From Phytoseiulus persimilis (Eukaryota; Arthropoda; Arachnida; Mesostigmata; Phytoseiidae), in the NCBI GenBank assembly GCA_037576195.1, contig CM075101.1, positions 10,478,001 to 10,542,000 of the forward strand: a stretch of 64,000 bases of DNA, written 5' to 3'. The position numbers and the translations under genes are program-made. The notes beneath the pieces were generated by a model. It searched no databases. It was not told the origin of the DNA and saw only the letters and a program-made list of their open reading frames with translations. Below are positions 60,901-64,000 of the stretch, piece by piece (the first letter of the stretch is position 1; each line of letters begins with the position of its first letter).

Positions 60901-63608
60901 TCTCCGCTCCCTGCGGGCGCTCTGAATGAGCTCTTCGCGCTCTACGCTCGCCCTACACCAGCTGACTGGGACCTGAATCAGTGTACACTGAGCGGTTCAT
61001 TGAGAAATCAGATGCCCGTGTTGTTTACTCGACCGCTTGGATTGATCTCTGTGTATCCTCTCTACGAGTTGGTGTTGCGCTCATTATTATTGTCCTCGTA
61101 ACCGAGGCTCGGGAGACTGTTTGTTATGACAAGGGAAACTCCTTCACCCCAGAGAGCAGCTGAGGCCGCCCGATTCTGCCGTAAGATGGCTGCGAACAGA
61201 TCTCGTCGGAATCCCCAACAACCAAATGCACGCGGACGATCGAAGAGAAAGAGCGCGATCGTGGCTTGTTCGGAGGGCAATTCACACTTCGTTCATTTTT
61301 CGGGAGTGGAGAACGACGGCACACTTGTAAAATTTATAGTCCCGTGGAAAGTCAAGAGGAATAGTTTTCGTTGAAGTTTCTCTCCTCAGCGCGAGACAAC
61401 GGATGAATGCAGGTCAGCATTGATACATTCACGACTGCTGCCGATGGCGGTTTTGCCGTCGCGCAAAGGCTACCTGCCATACGTTGAGCTCGTTTACGAC
61501 TACTTGTCCTGATTCCGCGGCAGATGTGTAACTCATAATTGGGGTTGGTTCATGAGTTGTTTCGGGTCAGATAGAGATTCGACGAGGTTGCCCTTGGGAC
61601 GTTGGACAAAAGCTTTACCGACTCTGACCCTTAGGTAGCTAAAAATTGAATCGAGCACCGGATGCTGATCAGGAACGCTTGAAAACTTCTCTGCTTTTCG
61701 TCAGGAGTCGAGCGAGCGTGTCGAGCGGAGTCGAATAGAATTAACACTCCGAGGAAGAATCGTGCCAGCTCGTTGCTCGCCCATGAGCGGCCGGAGGGTG
61801 GGGTCGAATGGGTGTGGACGTTTAGGGTTCCGGAGTAACCGAACTCTAATGGTGGACGTACTGACGTGATGAGGCTTGGCTACGATTCAGGGTCGCTCTG
61901 ACTCTTGGTTAGTGCAGGGACCGTGGGTAAGGTGGCTTGCCTTTCCGCCGCTAGGTTTCTTACTAGCACTGCCAGCGACACCAGAATTGCAAGATTCACC
62001 ACCGCCTTGGCGCGCTGTAACCAAGCAGCGCCAAAGGGCGCTTCGAATGCCTTCGTAGATTCTAGATCATAGTGCACCTCGAGAGCGTCAACCAGAGCCC
62101 ACAACTCGGTCTGTCAGAATCACAATGCCCGTCCGTAGCTGTGTAGGAGAATCTCTCTCGGCCGGAACTTCTCTCACGATATCACAGAGGGCTGGATCGA
62201 CCGCCGACTGGGCCCCTGTTGATGCCTTTTTCGTCTTATGGGGACCGATCTTTATGGACTTTGGGCGGGCGGTCGCCTAGTCAGTCGCTCAGCCAGCCGT
62301 TCCGACGAGAGGTCGGGTGTCTCGCTAGATGACGCCGCCGCCGGGCAGGATCGCTTCTACCAAGAGCGGCGGGCAAGTGAAAGTCTCAAAAACGTTTCGC
62401 TCCCTTATCGTTGGCGGTTCCATTCCGATCTGTGACCTTGCGGGCTCTAGGCGATGCCTTGCGAAGCCGATGAGTCATCCGTGACTTCATCACCGCTTGC
62501 TCAGCTGCCGAACGGCTCGTTTGCACTCTAGAACCAGACCGTCGTTTCATTCCTCCGAATTATCCTGAATCCTGTCTCTACCAGAACTTGGCCGCGATTT
62601 ATGAAATGGGTCATCGCTGCACCTCGGCTTGGGCAAACAGAGAGCGATGACCGATAAGTGGATGTTTTTGGCAGTCAGTAGATGAAAGGACGATTTCCGT
62701 CGCTCAGAGGTTGTCTACTCATGAGAGTCACTCTTGCCTTCTTCGAGGAGAACTGGAAGACAGACAGTCAGAGACGAATTCATTCTTCATTAGGATGCCG
62801 ATCATTTGGAATCGCCGATTGTGACTTGATCTTCTGAGTGAGCGACTCGCTGGAACTGTTTTGTCGGATGGAGTTGTAAGTCTCTTGGTTGTTGATGCTG
62901 AGCGTCTAATATTGGAAACTGGGTCGACTGCATTAAGCCACACGCGGCTCAAGCCGCTCCGGCTCCCTGAATCAGCGTCGGACTTCCCTCACGACAGGAT
63001 CCTTCCATCTGCGGAAAAGGGAGTCGAAATGATCCGAATTTCTGGGTACCGTTCCGGAAAGGTCAACATCCAAGAGGAAACTTCTCGCCAACAGATGTTC
63101 CCTACCCTATCTCAACAAACGTTTCAAATGAGAAGAGCGCTGATAATGGGTCTTTCAATAAGCACCAAAGAGAAAATTCAAAAGGACTGAGGAACCTGGT
63201 GCTCGACTGCTCGCTCAGACGCAGCGTTCTGGGGACTAACGAGAAGTTATAGCTGCGCTGTCGAATCCGACTTGGCGTCGAGGAGTTTCCTGCTCGCTTC
63301 GGAATGAGCGACTTCACCGACACGCAGCAAACAATGGAAGCAACCGACGTTATGTTCAGCGACATTTCAAAAACCAAAGGCACACACACAAGCTGTCAAC
63401 CGGGCGGGCTGGCAGGCTACCCGCCGGCAGAGAGAGGCTCCTCTCTACCGGTAGCGAATTTCGAGAGGGAGCTGGTTGCAACTTCGGTGGCTTTACCGGC
63501 TCCTCACTGGCTTAGGTTGTAATTACGAGCGGCTTATCCCGATGAGCCGCTCCCTTTGCTTCGAAACTAATGCACTCAAGGTATCCACAAGCCGTGTTCC
63601 GGTGGTAG
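57916..63608. other. gene-poor right part
   Basis: No gene is secure. A TG-rich microsatellite-like stretch lies at about 58073-58092. A 229-codon plus frame at 59863-60552 has no recognised domain. A minus frame at 61880-62104 has a hydrophobic segment (AILVSLAVLV) but no further support. Confidence 0.4.
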
Positions 63609-64000
63609 GCTTTTGCCGAGCTCTCCACAATCTTGCATAGACGGGATCAAGCGCCCGTCGATGGAAGGAATCGAGCTGAAAGGAATCCGGAGCGGGACCT
63701 GATGACCGGCGCTCGTTACCGGCGTCTGGGATCTCTAGCAGACGTGTCGCCGACCCCTATCGATCCTAGCGCTCCGGATCGTTCACGACGAATCGTGAAG
63801 TTTCCCGCCGAACCTGAACCCAAAGCAGCGGATCGTTTCCAACTGATCCTTGCGTATTCCCTAGACCTCCCGACGATTTTTCGGGACGCTCCTCCAGACG
63901 CTGTGTCGGCGCCCTCTGAACGGTTACAGTTACTGGAACACCACGGAGGCTTCCATCGATACAATGTGAACACGATACGAGGAGCGTGCTCCGGCAGAAA
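63609..64000 (+). CDS. open frame running off the window, unknown protein, partial
   Basis: From just after a stop at about 63606 the plus strand is open in one frame to the last base, about 130 codons, with an internal ATG at 63702. The composition looks coding: DPSAPDRSRRIVKFPAEPEP, RFQLILAYSLDLPTIFRD and SERLQLLEHHGGFHRYNVNT. I recognise no family. It may be an exon of a gene, or part of a mobile element, continuing beyond the window. Confidence 0.35.

Noticed and set aside
1-64000. CRISPR array, rRNA, bacterial operon or prophage
   Set aside because: No regular spacer array, rRNA-like sequence or prokaryotic gene organisation is present; spliced genes with GT-AG introns show eukaryotic nuclear DNA.

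Overview
This is eukaryotic nuclear DNA, about half G+C, with spliced genes separated by long gene-poor stretches that carry mobile-element debris. The gene set (a peritrophin-type cuticle protein, a cuticlin-like ZP protein, ECSIT, a MARF1 homologue without a nuclease domain, a PLEKHM2/SKIP homologue) points to an arthropod. Short introns (about 55-320 bp) and the relict families make a mite or other chelicerate my best guess, but that placement is inference.

Layout: 1-12 kb is mostly non-genic. It holds two interspersed repeat families, each present twice (A near 1.65 and 8.7 kb, B near 3.1 and 11.5 kb), a complete non-autonomous hAT-type element with an 8-bp target-site duplication (4168-5289), a decayed ZBED5/SCAND3-like hAT transposase (about 5.84-7.36 kb) and a LINE 3' end (about 10.05-10.57 kb). 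From 12.9 to 25.8 kb four genes lie on the minus strand: a CBM14 cuticle protein, PLEKHM2-like, NUBP2 and UBXN6. MARF1-like (plus strand, 8 exons) fills 29.46-33.28 kb. From 33.3 to 45 kb I see no secure gene, only a degenerate minisatellite and a hairpin. A ZP-domain membrane protein (plus, 47.07-49.01 kb), an eight-finger C2H2 zinc-finger protein (minus, 50.1-51.6 kb) and ECSIT (plus, 54.36-56.23 kb) follow. The last 7.7 kb has only weak candidates, including a signal-peptide ORF at 57.6-57.9 kb and an open frame that runs off the right edge.

The genes do not form one pathway. NUBP2 (cytosolic Fe-S assembly), UBXN6 (p97 cofactor), PLEKHM2 (lysosome-kinesin adaptor), ECSIT (complex I assembly and innate signalling) and MARF1 (germline mRNA control) are independent cellular genes; the CBM14 and ZP proteins are both plausible parts of the cuticle or apical matrix. 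For the larger genes I built exon models by hand from splice sites, phase and family alignment recalled from memory; in all but PLEKHM2-like, where two links are missing, the exons sum to complete frames.

I found no convincing new biological system. The most worthwhile leads are the intact hAT derivative, the unusually conserved core of repeat B, alternative 5' exons of the ZP gene, a stop-free intron in the CBM14 gene, and a few orphan coding-like exons.
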